A stretch of 64,000 nucleotides of DNA from Cohnella hashimotonis (GTDB taxonomy: Bacteria; Bacillota; Bacilli; Paenibacillales; Paenibacillaceae): contig NZ_JAGRPV010000001.1 of the NCBI RefSeq assembly GCF_030014955.1, forward strand, positions 4,650,001-4,714,000. The letters are read 5' to 3'. Shown here piece by piece: positions 26,963 through 34,471 of this stretch. The position numbers were made by a program, and so were the translations under genes. Every line of letters starts with the position of its first letter. Within the stretch, counting starts at the first letter, position 1. Under the pieces are notes generated by a model that searched no databases, was not told the DNA's origin, and was given only the letters and a program-made list of their open reading frames with translations.

Positions 26963-27141
26963 GGGCGCACTTGAGTTGCCGCGGGCCGAAAGTGCTTTCG
27001 ATTAGAAGCACTTGCGCGCATATGGGTTGGCTCCGGCCCAAATTGCTTCCGATTAGAAGCACTTGAGCCCATATGTGTTGCCGCCTGCCGAAAGTGCTTT
27101 CGATTTGAAGCACATGGGCGCACTTGAGTTGCTGCCTGAAG
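26963..27141. repeat. Tandem 51-bp repeats, each carrying a hairpin
   Basis: Units lie at 26963-27013, 27014-27064 and 27065-27115, with a partial fourth to 27141. Each full unit holds AAGTGCTT-N8-AAGCACTT or a slight variant, so the RNA would form a series of hairpins. The 326-base gap between the binding-protein and 850-residue genes contains this array, a cre-like box and little else. The unit length is a multiple of three, so minus-strand frames through it repeat every 17 residues, but I see no evidence of a real gene. Confidence 0.8.
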
Positions 27142-27192
27142 TACAGGGCTGGCTCAGAAGGGTAAGCCCCTCGGAGACAGCCTCTCTTCGGA

Positions 27193-28920
27193 CTATTCCA
27201 AATCCGGAACCGTCTTCAAGTTGTTCGTTCTTTCCTCCGAAATCTCGTCGTACCCCAGTTTTCTTTCCGTTTCCTGCCACTTCGAGATAATGCTTCTGAT
27301 TTCATCCTCGGATTTGGCCAGCACGCCGGCTACGACCATGTCCTTCCACCGGGTCGCATAGCCTGCGCCCTTCTTCAATTCGATCGGTCCCGGGAGGACG
27401 TATGGCGCTTTATCCGTAATGTAGCTGTAGACCGGCTCTCCCTGCACGTACCCCATGTTTTTCAAGGTCTCGATGACGTCGGCCCGCTTGTCGTAGGCCG
27501 TCGGCGCGTAGTACTTGGCCTGGAGCTCGTAGTTCGGCGTCGGACTGTAATACCAAATCCCTTCAGGGATTTTTTCCGTGAGGCTGCCTTTGAATTTATC
27601 CGCGGCCGCTTTCGTCTCGACGATCTTGTGGTCCGCGTCGTATTCCCAATCGACGCCTTCTTGTCCGAAGGTCGTCAGCTTCCAGCCTTCTTCGCCCATC
27701 GTGTATTCCATGTACTTAATGAATGCATTCAAGTTTTCTTCACTGATGCTCTTCTTTATGATCCAGTAAGAGTTGACGCCAAGCATCGCCTTTCGGACGA
27801 AATCCGTGTTCATCGTCGGATTCGTCTTGCTGCTGAATACCGTCGTGCCTACGAACAGCCCGTCGGGGTCGACGCTCTCCAGGCTATCGTTGACCGTCAT
27901 GACATGCGTGCCCCACGTTCCGAACAGGCCCACCCGGCCGCTGGACGCTTTCTCGATATATTGACCGTACTTCATCGTCAAGCTTTCCTTGTCGATCAAG
28001 CCTTCTTTGAAGAGCGAGTTGTAGTACGCCACAAATTCGTACAGATTTTCCGTGAACACCATGTCATGCCGCTTGACCTTGCCGTCGTTTTTGTCCGTGA
28101 ACCAGTCGTTCAGGCCGACCGTCACGTTGCCGGAGCCCGCATAGGAGTATTCCGGATTATCGAACATGTATTTATTGTTCCAGAACATCTCTCCGAAATC
28201 GATCGAAGGAATGACCTTCTGTCCGTCGGGAAGCTTGATTTTGTCGCGGAAAGCGATCAGCGTATCCCGCAATTCATCCGTCGTCTTGGGCAGCGGAAGG
28301 CCGAGTTCGTCCAGCCAATCCTTACGGATGAGCGGCGCCGTCGCGGGCTTGGTTCCGAGCGGGGACTCGAAATTCTGAGGTGCGCGGAACTGCTTTCCGG
28401 ACTCTACGTCCCTGCTGATCGGAAGAAGCTGGCTCACTTGCGCCTTGTAGTTCGGCATCCGGTCGAGGATATCGTTCCAGTCGAGCAGGATCCCGTTTCT
28501 GCCGAGCGAATCGATCGTTTGCGCCGCCAGCGTGGAGCTTGTCGTCATCAAGATATCCGGCATATCGGCTGCTTTGGTCGCCGCCCACAATTGAAGCTTC
28601 TTGTCGGCCTCGTCCGAGCTTCCCGCCTTCAGGACATTGAGCTTGACCTTGAAGCCCAGCGCCTTCTCGAGCTCGGGTCCGATTCTGTCCCGGGCTTCGT
28701 CTACGGTCGGCCATCCCCAGTTAAAGGAGGATACGGTAAGCTCCGCAGGAAGCTCTTCCTTCGAAGGCGCCGCCGAAGCGGTCGCCTGTTGTTCGGTCGA
28801 TGAAGCCGCGGTCGCCGATTGTTGAGCCGCGTCGTTCGATTTGGCACAGCCGGCCAGCACGCTCGATACCGTCAGTGCAAGCGTGGCCAGCGATACGATC
28901 ATCTTCTTTTTCTTCCTCAT
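27193..28920 (-). CDS. Oligosaccharide-binding lipoprotein (LplA/YtcQ type), locus B
   Basis: The 575-residue product has a lipoprotein signal with lipobox VLAGC, a low-complexity Ala/Ser/Thr linker, and a large binding fold of the LplA class (ELTVSSFNWGWPTVDEARD, LIRKDWLDELGLPLPKTTDEL). It captures an oligosaccharide for the two permeases encoded upstream. GAGAGG precedes the ATG. The order permease, permease, binding protein is typical of this transporter class. The ligand is unknown. Confidence 0.9.
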   Translation of the reverse strand: MRKKKKMIVSLATLALTVSSVLAGCAKSNDAAQQSATAASSTEQQATASAAPSKEELPAELTVSSFNWGWPTVDEARDRIGPELEKALGFKVKLNVLKAGSSDEADKKLQLWAATKAADMPDILMTTSSTLAAQTIDSLGRNGILLDWNDILDRMPNYKAQVSQLLPISRDVESGKQFRAPQNFESPLGTKPATAPLIRKDWLDELGLPLPKTTDELRDTLIAFRDKIKLPDGQKVIPSIDFGEMFWNNKYMFDNPEYSYAGSGNVTVGLNDWFTDKNDGKVKRHDMVFTENLYEFVAYYNSLFKEGLIDKESLTMKYGQYIEKASSGRVGLFGTWGTHVMTVNDSLESVDPDGLFVGTTVFSSKTNPTMNTDFVRKAMLGVNSYWIIKKSISEENLNAFIKYMEYTMGEEGWKLTTFGQEGVDWEYDADHKIVETKAAADKFKGSLTEKIPEGIWYYSPTPNYELQAKYYAPTAYDKRADVIETLKNMGYVQGEPVYSYITDKAPYVLPGPIELKKGAGYATRWKDMVVAGVLAKSEDEIRSIISKWQETERKLGYDEISEERTNNLKTVPDLE

Positions 28921-28984
28921 GCGAACCTCTCCCTATGATTTCATTATATATAAATACCGCGAGGTACTCATACCGCCTGTCCGA

Positions 28985-29866
28985 TTAGCCTTTGACCGAA
29001 CCCAGCATCATGCCTTTGACGAAGTACTTCTGAAGAAAGGGATAGACGACGATAACCGGGACCGTCGTGATGACCAGCATGGCCATTTTGACGGACTCTG
29101 CCGTAACGGTCGCTTTGAAGCCCGAGTCCATCTTGGATATGGACGCGATGTTGGATGCTTCGTTCGTTTGGATGATTTTCAGAAGCACGTTCTGCGCAGT
29201 CCAGAGGTGTTCGCTTGTCATATAGGTGAATCCGGAAAACCAGTCGTTCCAATGGAAAACGCCGATAAAAAGCGCGACCGTCGCCAGCACTGGCGTGCTG
29301 AGCGGCAGGACGATTCGCCAGAACAGGGAAAAATCGCTCGCTCCGTCGATGACGGCGGATTCTTCCAGGGCGGCCGGAAGCTCGTTCAAATAGCTGCGGA
29401 GGATCAAGATATGGAAAGTGGCGAGCAAATGCGGCAGGACGTAAACCATCACGTTGTTGACCAGACCGAGCATGTCCATGACCACGTAAGTCGGGATGAT
29501 GCCGCCGGAGAAATACATCGGAATCAGCATCCACCAGGTCAGAAATTTTCGGAAGACGAAGTGCTTCTTCGTTAACGCAAAAGCGAACATCGCGGTCAAG
29601 ACGACATGCAGCACGGTCCCGGCAACGACGCGGAACAACGTAATTTGATAAGCGTTTAACAGCTCCGACGTCTTGAAGATCGCTTTATAATTTTCGAAGG
29701 AGAACGACCTTACCCACAGGTAGAGCCCCCCTCGCTGCGCATCCAGCGGATCGTTAAGGGATACGATCAAGACGTAGTAGAACGGATAAATACAGACGAA
29801 CGCGAAGAGGAGCATCAGCAATCCGTTGACCGCGGCGAACGCGTCGAGTTTTCGTTTCTTCTCCAT
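28985..29866 (-). CDS. Carbohydrate ABC permease (YtcP/LplC type), locus B
   Basis: The 293-residue membrane protein has six helices. Its EAA loop reads LEESAVIDGASDFSLFWRIVLPL, and its C-terminus (QKYFVKGMMLGSVKG) is the usual one for YtcP-like subunits. The start has GGAGG six bases upstream. Sixteen bases separate it from the partner permease, and the binding-protein gene follows. Confidence 0.93.
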   Translation of the reverse strand: MEKKRKLDAFAAVNGLLMLLFAFVCIYPFYYVLIVSLNDPLDAQRGGLYLWVRSFSFENYKAIFKTSELLNAYQITLFRVVAGTVLHVVLTAMFAFALTKKHFVFRKFLTWWMLIPMYFSGGIIPTYVVMDMLGLVNNVMVYVLPHLLATFHILILRSYLNELPAALEESAVIDGASDFSLFWRIVLPLSTPVLATVALFIGVFHWNDWFSGFTYMTSEHLWTAQNVLLKIIQTNEASNIASISKMDSGFKATVTAESVKMAMLVITTVPVIVVYPFLQKYFVKGMMLGSVKG

Positions 29867-29882
29867 GCCTAACCTCCGGCTA

Positions 29883-30788
29883 TCAAATAATGGAATCGCT
29901 CTTGGCGGCTTTCGCCAAATAATTACAGACGATGAACAAGACCAGGCCGATAAAGGCTTGGAAGATGCCCATGGCCGTTCCGATCGAATATCCCGTGAGC
30001 CCCATATCCTTCAAGTATCGAAGCACGAGCGTATCCAAAATTTCGGCCTTCTGCTGAACGGTAACGTTCGACATCGTCCACAGTTGGTCCTGACCCGCCT
30101 TGAGCAAGTTCGAGGCGTTCAGAATGAACATCAGCACGATCGTGTTTTTGATGCCCGGCAGCGAGATGTGCCAGATTTGCCTGAATCGGCTGGCTCCGTC
30201 CACCCTGGCCGCCTCGTACTGTTGGACGTCGATCGCGGACAGGGAAGCGATAAAGATAATCGCGCTAAAGCCCATATTTTTCCAAGCTTCGGTAAATAGA
30301 ATGATCGGGTAGAAAGCGTCCTTATCGGCCAAAAAGTAAAACGGCTCTTTCAGGATCCCGAGCGAGACGAGCAGGTCGTTCACGACGCCGCCGTCGATGG
30401 ACAAAAGCTTGTACCAGATCCCGGCCGCGATGACCCAAGAGACGAAATAAGGCAAGTAAGAGGTCGTTTGAACGAACTTTCGGAACCATCCCGTGCTGAT
30501 TTCGTTGATCATGAGGGCAAAAACGACCGTCGCGGGGAAGAGCAGGATCATTTTCAGCGCGCTGATGAGGATGGTGTTCTTGAGCGCGTTGTTAAAGTCG
30601 GGCATATCGAATAACGTCTTAAAATTATCGAATCCGACGAAGTCGCTTCGGAACACGCCTTTGAAGACGTCGAAGTCCTGAAAAGAAATGACGACGCCGT
30701 ACATCGGCAAATAGGCAAACACGAGGAAGAACAGAAATCCGGGCAAAGCGAACGCGATCAACCATTTTTGCTGATAAAGCTTGTTCAT
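29883..30788 (-). CDS. Carbohydrate ABC permease (LplB type), locus B
   Basis: This is a membrane protein of about 300 residues with an N-terminal helix (FALPGFLFFLVFAYLPMYG), the motif VISFQDFDVFKG seen in LplB-like permeases, and the EAA loop YEAARVDGASRFRQIWHISLP. ATG at 30788 follows AAGGTG at good spacing; a GTG three codons earlier is also open. It is the first gene of the locus B transporter operon and has a cre-like box and a probable activator site in front. Confidence 0.92.
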   Translation of the reverse strand: MNKLYQQKWLIAFALPGFLFFLVFAYLPMYGVVISFQDFDVFKGVFRSDFVGFDNFKTLFDMPDFNNALKNTILISALKMILLFPATVVFALMINEISTGWFRKFVQTTSYLPYFVSWVIAAGIWYKLLSIDGGVVNDLLVSLGILKEPFYFLADKDAFYPIILFTEAWKNMGFSAIIFIASLSAIDVQQYEAARVDGASRFRQIWHISLPGIKNTIVLMFILNASNLLKAGQDQLWTMSNVTVQQKAEILDTLVLRYLKDMGLTGYSIGTAMGIFQAFIGLVLFIVCNYLAKAAKSDSII

Positions 30789-30827
30789 GCCTTTCACCTT
30801 CTTAGCTATAAAATAATCCTCATTTAA

Positions 30828-30841
30828 TGAAAGCGCTTTCT
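30828..30841. promoter_or_regulatory. cre-like CcpA box before the locus B transporter operon
   Basis: TGAAAGCGCTTTCT is nearly a perfect palindrome and matches 13 of 14 cre positions. It lies 39 bases upstream of the first permease start. Confidence 0.65.
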
Positions 30842-30978
30842 TTAATAATTGAGCCGGACCGCCCGTTCCGCGCTCAGCTTTGACCTTTCCAAAGCGTCGC
30901 TCGTAACGGACTCCATCCTCTCGTCGATTACGCCTTGCTTCTTATACCTTTACTTTAACTCACCTTACACCGCTGATC

Positions 30979-31015
30979 TTGCACGATTCTTACGCGTTTT
31001 TTGGACTTTTTTTAC
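30979..31015. promoter_or_regulatory. Candidate YesN operator, copy 1 (overlaps the regulator's 3' end)
   Basis: TTGCACGATTCTTACG, a four-base spacer, then TTTTGGACTTTTTTTAC. The same two blocks recur at 37260-37297. It lies upstream of the locus B transporter operon and overlaps the stop codon and last codons of the response regulator gene. The operator role is inferred. Confidence 0.45.
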
Positions 31016-32612
31016 GCTTCGTGCGCCATTCGTTCGGGGTCGTTCCCGTCGTTTTCTTGAACACGCGATTGAAATACTGTTGGTCGGAAAAGCCAAGCCC
31101 GTGGGCGATATCCGCGATCTCCAGCGCTCCCTGCTCCAGCAGTTCTTTGGCCTTGTCGATCTTGAGCCCGGTCACGTATTTAACGAAGCCCTGATTAGTG
31201 GCCGCCTTAAAGACGCGCGACAGGTACGAAGGGTTAATGGCGAATTTATCGGATATTGTCTGCAGCGTCAATTCATCCTCGATATTTCTGGACACGTAAG
31301 CGATGATTTGATCGATGACCGACGAATTGAGAGCGGCATTGCGGAGTACGTCTGCCTCCGATCCGGGAGCAGCGCGGAACAATCGTTCAAGCATCGTCTC
31401 GATCGCTTTCACGATCGCACCGCGATCCTCGAGCTCGTCCAGCGCTCTCCCCGAAAGAACGTCCGGATCGATCCGCTCGATAAAATCGTAATCGTTTTTC
31501 AAGCAGAATCTTATCACGAGATTGACGTACTCGTTAAACAGGTAGTCGATGGAAATCTCTTCACGGCATTCGGCTAGCGAGCGGATGAATACATCCTCCG
31601 CGGTATGGCGAAGAAGGCCGATCGCTTTCGCGAGGCTTTTATTTTCCAGGCTTTGTTCGGCCAGCTTAAACTTTAGCGCGAGCGATTGCGAAGCGTTATT
31701 GCTGCGAACCTCGTTCGCGGCATACTGAAAGATTTGATCCGTTCCGAAGCAGAATCGGTTCTTCAGCGCCATCGCGGCTTGCCGGTAAGCCGTCTTCGGA
31801 TCGCCGCAAGGCCGGCTGACGCCGATCGTAACCGGCAAGCCGTGCCGGTCTCGGAACGACGCGCGAAGCCCATGCGTCTCCTTAGCCGCCATGTCGGCTA
31901 GCCGATTTTCGTCCTCGCCGCCGAATATCAGAATGAAGGTATCCATGCCGAAGTAATTTTCCAGCATCCAGCCGTTTCCCGTTTCAGCGTCGAACCGATC
32001 GCGCATTTCCAAATAGACTTCGCCGCCGACCGGCTGTTCGCCGGCATGGAGTCTGACCGAGGCAACGACGTAGGCGTCGTGTCTCAGAATGGCGATTTCC
32101 CGATTCGCTTCCCTCTTCTCGGCTTCGTCCTCCCGCCGCTCGGTCAACAGATGATAGATTTCCTTTTCCATGGCCAAGCGACGATTTTCCCTGCTGACCG
32201 ATTCGATCCGCTTGTTATCTTCCTTCGCCTGTCCGGATGCCTCGATCGCGGCCCGCATCGCCTCTACCACTTGAATGAGATCTTGGGCTTTGACCGGCTT
32301 GAGTACGTAATCCGTAACGCCGTACTTCATCGCTTTGACGGCGTAATCGAAATCGGCGTAACCGCTGATCACGATAAACCGGGTGTCCGGACACCTTTCC
32401 TTTACGGCCTCGATCAATTCCAGCCCGTTCAAGACGGGCATCCGGATATCGGTCAGAATCAAGTCCGGAAGCTCGCCGCCTTCGATCAAGTCCAGCGCTT
32501 CCCTGCCGTTGCCCGCCGTCAACACGCTTTCGAACGAAACGGAGCTGCCTTTCAGCAAATATACGATTTTGTCTCTGCTCAATTCTTCGTCGTCTATGAC
32601 CATGACCTTCAT
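30990..32612 (-). CDS. YesN-type response regulator, locus B
   Basis: This DNA-binding regulator has about 540 residues. The receiver domain shows acidic pair D7/D8, phosphoacceptor D55 in LTDIRMP, and the conserved lysine in VLKPVKA. A long helical linker follows, then a C-terminal AraC domain (TLQTISDKFAINPSYLSRVFKAA; EIADIAHGLGFSDQQYFNRVFKK). I place the start at ATG 32612 because GAGGTG lies seven bases upstream, just past the kinase stop. It should activate the adjacent transporter operon, and a candidate binding site overlaps its own 3' end. Confidence 0.92.
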   Translation of the reverse strand: MKVMVIDDEELSRDKIVYLLKGSSVSFESVLTAGNGREALDLIEGGELPDLILTDIRMPVLNGLELIEAVKERCPDTRFIVISGYADFDYAVKAMKYGVTDYVLKPVKAQDLIQVVEAMRAAIEASGQAKEDNKRIESVSRENRRLAMEKEIYHLLTERREDEAEKREANREIAILRHDAYVVASVRLHAGEQPVGGEVYLEMRDRFDAETGNGWMLENYFGMDTFILIFGGEDENRLADMAAKETHGLRASFRDRHGLPVTIGVSRPCGDPKTAYRQAAMALKNRFCFGTDQIFQYAANEVRSNNASQSLALKFKLAEQSLENKSLAKAIGLLRHTAEDVFIRSLAECREEISIDYLFNEYVNLVIRFCLKNDYDFIERIDPDVLSGRALDELEDRGAIVKAIETMLERLFRAAPGSEADVLRNAALNSSVIDQIIAYVSRNIEDELTLQTISDKFAINPSYLSRVFKAATNQGFVKYVTGLKIDKAKELLEQGALEIADIAHGLGFSDQQYFNRVFKKTTGTTPNEWRTKRKKSPKNA

Positions 32613-32623
32613 CCGGATGCACC

Positions 32624-34369
32624 TCATTTCATTTTGCGGCTTGTAATGACGACTTTTGTCCCGTTCCCCTTGACGCTTTCAATCGCTATTCCGTAATTGC
32701 CGCCGAATAAAAGCTTGAACCGCATGTTCACGTTTTTCAGTCCTACGCCCCCGCGCGGCTCGGCATGCGGCAAGGAACCTCCTCCGTCGATGCTTTGCAT
32801 GATCTGGCGAAGCTTGGGCTCCTCGATTCCGATTCCGTTGTCCGACACTTCCAGCACGATCGAATCCTCCGTTTCGTAAGCGCTGATCCGAATGAAGTAG
32901 GCCCCGGACATTTCGTTAAATGCGTGCTTGATCGCGTTCTCGACGACGGGTTGCAGCGTGAACCGAATCGTCAGGTATTCCGACACGCCTTCGTCGATCT
33001 CATAGATGACGCTTAATCGATTGCCGTAGCGAACCTGGATGATTTCCAAATAATTTTTCACGTGCTGGATTTCAGTTCCGATCTCCACGACGTTATGGCT
33101 TGCGATGTTCATGTTGTACCGGTAAAAATCGGCCAGCTTTTCCACCATTTCATTGATTCGGACATGATCCCGTTTGATGGCCAGCGAGCTGATCGCGTCG
33201 AGCGTATTATACAGAAAATGCGGGTTGATCTGGTCCTGCAAGCTCTTGATCTCGGCTTCGTTGCGGAGCACCTGGTTCTCCAGCACGTTTTTGACCATTG
33301 CATTAAAGCTCTGGCTGAGATCGCCGATCTCGTCGTTGCGGTTAATGTCGCTCCGGATTTTGTAGTTCGACTTCTCTATGTTTTTCATCGTCTTGGACAA
33401 CCGCTTGAGATCCCGCGTGCTCCTCGTCACGAAGAGATGTACGGCAAGGATCAGGATGACCATCACGATGATTCCCGTCAGCATGATGATGATTTTCGAA
33501 TCGTTGATTTGCTTGTCGATCTTGTTTTGGTTAATCAAAGAGACGACGTACCAGCCTGTCGTCGCGGAGTTTTTAACGTTGGCATAGTAGCTTGATCCGT
33601 TAAAATGGAGCGTATCGAACTCGGCCAGCCGGCCGATGTCTTTGCCGCTGAATTCGTCATACGTCGAGACATCGGAATTGAGGCTGAAAATCACCTTCCC
33701 GTCGGCCGTCGTAATCAGAATATCGTCGAAGGCCTGGTTGTTGACCCCGTTGAGAAAATCCGAGAACAGGTTTTTGTCGGCGCTCAGCACCATGAAGTCT
33801 TTTTCTCCGGGCAGATTGTCCCATAGCTTGATGGCTTGCGAGAATAGCGTATTGTTGTCCTTGCCCGGCAGCAGGGAGAACCCGGGCAGCAGCACCATCG
33901 ATTGATCGGAATCAGTGATCTCGCGGTACATGTTCATACTCAAGGCGTTACGAATATACTTAAAATCCTGGCCGTCATTTAGATCCGTCGTCAGGATCTC
34001 CTGTCTATCGAAGAGAATGACCGACAGCGATTTGTACCCTTTGAAAAAAATGAGCGATCGGATGTTATCGTAAAAATGATTGTAAGCCGAGTAGCCTTCG
34101 TAGGTTCCGACGAACTTCTTGTCCGCGATCACGGGGAGATTGGCATCCTCGGAGAGGATCATTAGTACCTTCTGCATATCGTCGACGTAGCGGTCGATGC
34201 TGTTGCTGATCTGCGCGTTCAGGCTTGTGACGTACTGATTGATGTTTTCCTTCGTATACTTTTCCATAAAATGAGATAATAGCGCGCTTAAAACGGTAAT
34301 AAATACGATGCCGATGACGGTATTGAACAAAATGAATTTATTTCGTAAACCAAAAAAGAGGAATCTCAT
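32624..34369 (-). CDS. YesM-type sensor histidine kinase, locus B
   Basis: The 581-residue protein has an N-terminal membrane helix, an extracellular sensor of about 240 residues, a second helix (IIIMLTGIIVMVILILAVHLF), a HAMP linker, the phosphoacceptor motif QINPHFLYNTLDAI, and ATPase boxes LQPVVENAIKHAF, DNGIGI and GVGLKNVNMRF. Its gene sits directly before the response regulator, so they form a pair. The ribosome site is unusual: GAGG abuts the ATG with no spacer, while a better AGGAGG about 40 bases upstream has no start codon at the proper distance. Confidence 0.92.
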   Translation of the reverse strand: MRFLFFGLRNKFILFNTVIGIVFITVLSALLSHFMEKYTKENINQYVTSLNAQISNSIDRYVDDMQKVLMILSEDANLPVIADKKFVGTYEGYSAYNHFYDNIRSLIFFKGYKSLSVILFDRQEILTTDLNDGQDFKYIRNALSMNMYREITDSDQSMVLLPGFSLLPGKDNNTLFSQAIKLWDNLPGEKDFMVLSADKNLFSDFLNGVNNQAFDDILITTADGKVIFSLNSDVSTYDEFSGKDIGRLAEFDTLHFNGSSYYANVKNSATTGWYVVSLINQNKIDKQINDSKIIIMLTGIIVMVILILAVHLFVTRSTRDLKRLSKTMKNIEKSNYKIRSDINRNDEIGDLSQSFNAMVKNVLENQVLRNEAEIKSLQDQINPHFLYNTLDAISSLAIKRDHVRINEMVEKLADFYRYNMNIASHNVVEIGTEIQHVKNYLEIIQVRYGNRLSVIYEIDEGVSEYLTIRFTLQPVVENAIKHAFNEMSGAYFIRISAYETEDSIVLEVSDNGIGIEEPKLRQIMQSIDGGGSLPHAEPRGGVGLKNVNMRFKLLFGGNYGIAIESVKGNGTKVVITSRKMK

Positions 34370-34471
34370 CCTCTTTTGGAAATGTGGAACGATATTCGTT
34401 CTAATAAGATAACCTCCTGACGCGGAAGCCCGAACGATATGGCGCTGTAGGTTTGTCTAATTATATCATCG

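Noticed and set aside
26863..27123. Possible 86-residue gene made of 17-residue repeats (ASNRKHFR-like)
   Set aside because: It is the translation of the tandem 51-bp hairpin DNA, has no convincing ribosome site and overlaps the next start codon. The DNA palindromes explain the pattern better.
26963..27141. CRISPR array
   Set aside because: Units are contiguous with no unique spacers and only three and a half copies, and there are no cas genes.
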